In this document: positions 63,526 through 64,000 of the stretch, one piece after another
Numbering within the stretch: the first letter of the stretch is position 1
Layout of the letters: each line of letters opens with the position of its first letter
Assembly: GCA_934444765.1 (NCBI GenBank)
Contig: CAKSDC010000005.1
Location: 1-64,000, forward strand
Direction of reading: 5' to 3'
Source of the DNA: an uncultured Oscillospiraceae bacterium
GTDB lineage: Bacteria; Bacillota; Clostridia; Oscillospirales; Ruminococcaceae
Length of the DNA stretch: 64,000 nucleotides
Notes under the pieces: model-generated
What the model was told of the DNA's origin: nothing
The model's database searches: none
The model's input: only the letters and a program-made list of their open reading frames with translations
Translations under genes and position numbers: made by a program

Positions 63526-64000
63526 ATGAGAGGCTATAGAATTAGTCTAATCCGCCACGGATTGACAGAGGCTAATAACACTGGTATGTACATAGGCTGT
63601 AATACCGACTTGCCATTATCTCCTGAGGGTAAAGAGGCTATACTCTCTAAAATGGATGAGTTTGAATATCCTAAAGTCGAAAGAGTATATACCAGTCCTC
63701 TATTAAGATGCACCCAAACTTGCGATATACTATTCCCAGATAGACAGGTTGTAGTTATGGACGAACTTAAAGAACTCAACTTAGGCGACTTCGACGGCAA
63801 AACTGTAGACGAACTTATAGACCGTAAAGACTACAAAGACTGGCTAAAGGGTGGTATAAACAACTCTGCACCTAATGGCGAAACTATTCAAGAGTTAGTA
63901 GTGCGTTCTTATAACGCCCTTACTAAGATTATAGTTAATATGATGGACGAAGAGTTTTCCCACTGTGCTATAGTTACACACTCTGGAATTATTACTAATA
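63526..64000 (+). CDS. Histidine phosphatase family protein (3' end beyond window)
   Basis: Partial, 158 codons seen. RHG motif ISLIRHGLTEANNTGMYIG with the catalytic His near residue 10, SPLLRCTQTCDILFP, the proton-donor Glu region LKELNLGDFDGKT, and the second His in CAIVTHSGIITN. This layout fits phosphoglycerate-mutase-like phosphatases including CobC (alpha-ribazole phosphatase); specificity cannot be told. AAAGGAG 8 nt before ATG 63526. It diverges from apbE. Confidence 0.88.
   Translation, partial: MRGYRISLIRHGLTEANNTGMYIGCNTDLPLSPEGKEAILSKMDEFEYPKVERVYTSPLLRCTQTCDILFPDRQVVVMDELKELNLGDFDGKTVDELIDRKDYKDWLKGGINNSAPNGETIQELVVRSYNALTKIIVNMMDEEFSHCAIVTHSGIITN

Overview
The window comes from an AT-rich Gram-positive anaerobe of the Clostridia, most likely a cellulosome-forming Ruminococcus or a close relative. 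The evidence is a dockerin-bearing GH48 cellulase (49387-52230), a second dockerin protein (31807-33225), a dockerin relic (35701-36046), a complete Rnf ion-pumping complex, Trp T-box control of a trpEGDCFBA operon, and a THF-I riboswitch ahead of folT. Both strands carry genes and nearly all are chromosomal housekeeping genes. No phage, plasmid, transposase or CRISPR-Cas gene is visible.

Layout. 1-3 kb: pyrimidine-nucleoside phosphorylase, a small-RNA-like transcription unit, and mtaB. 3-7 kb: single-chain PurL, followed by copy 1 of a 184-bp structured repeat. 7-11.5 kb: a DUF975 membrane protein, a response regulator/histidine kinase pair, riboswitch-controlled folT, and a CmpB-type membrane protein. 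11.6-19.2 kb: glycogen/starch metabolism (malQ, glgP, gapA, glgX). 19.2-21.9 kb (minus): two PH-domain membrane proteins and an EF-P 5-aminopentanone reductase-like SDR. 22-31.8 kb: LTA-synthase-like protein, thioesterase, a MATE pump behind a leader-peptide attenuator, purA, two unrecognised membrane proteins, YjbQ, a sirtuin, and chorismate mutase/prephenate dehydratase. 31.8-40.5 kb: InlB-repeat dockerin protein and the trp operon, which is interrupted between trpG and trpD by copy 2 of the 184-bp repeat sitting inside a dockerin relic. 40.5-48.9 kb (minus): AIM24 protein, an acidic small protein, cytidine deaminase, a Cys-to-Ser alkyltransferase-like/PAS fusion, and a Gld-type ABC transporter operon. 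49.4-55.8 kb: GH48, nadB-nadC and an AraC regulator. 55.8-63.3 kb (minus): apbE, a NusG-II-like protein, a Gx transporter and rnfCDGEA-(GNAT)-B. 63.5 kb to the end: a histidine phosphatase cut by the window edge.

How the genes fit together. GH48 and the malQ/glgP/glgX set deliver glucan breakdown products to glycolysis (gapA). Rnf turns ferredoxin/NAD redox energy into an ion gradient; its RnfD and RnfG subunits need covalent FMN, which the adjacent ApbE would attach. nadB-nadC makes NAD. The trp operon and pheA make aromatic amino acids.

Most unusual signals: (1) an exact 184-bp noncoding repeat at two loci, ending in ATTGAAAC and predicted to fold, whose removal restores a dockerin reading frame; (2) near-total absence of GATC in the window (one site found by eye); (3) an alkyltransferase domain whose active-site Cys is Ser, fused to PAS-like sensor domains; (4) a short leader ORF embedded in a terminator directly ahead of a MATE pump. 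All reading was by eye, so counts and folds are not computed.
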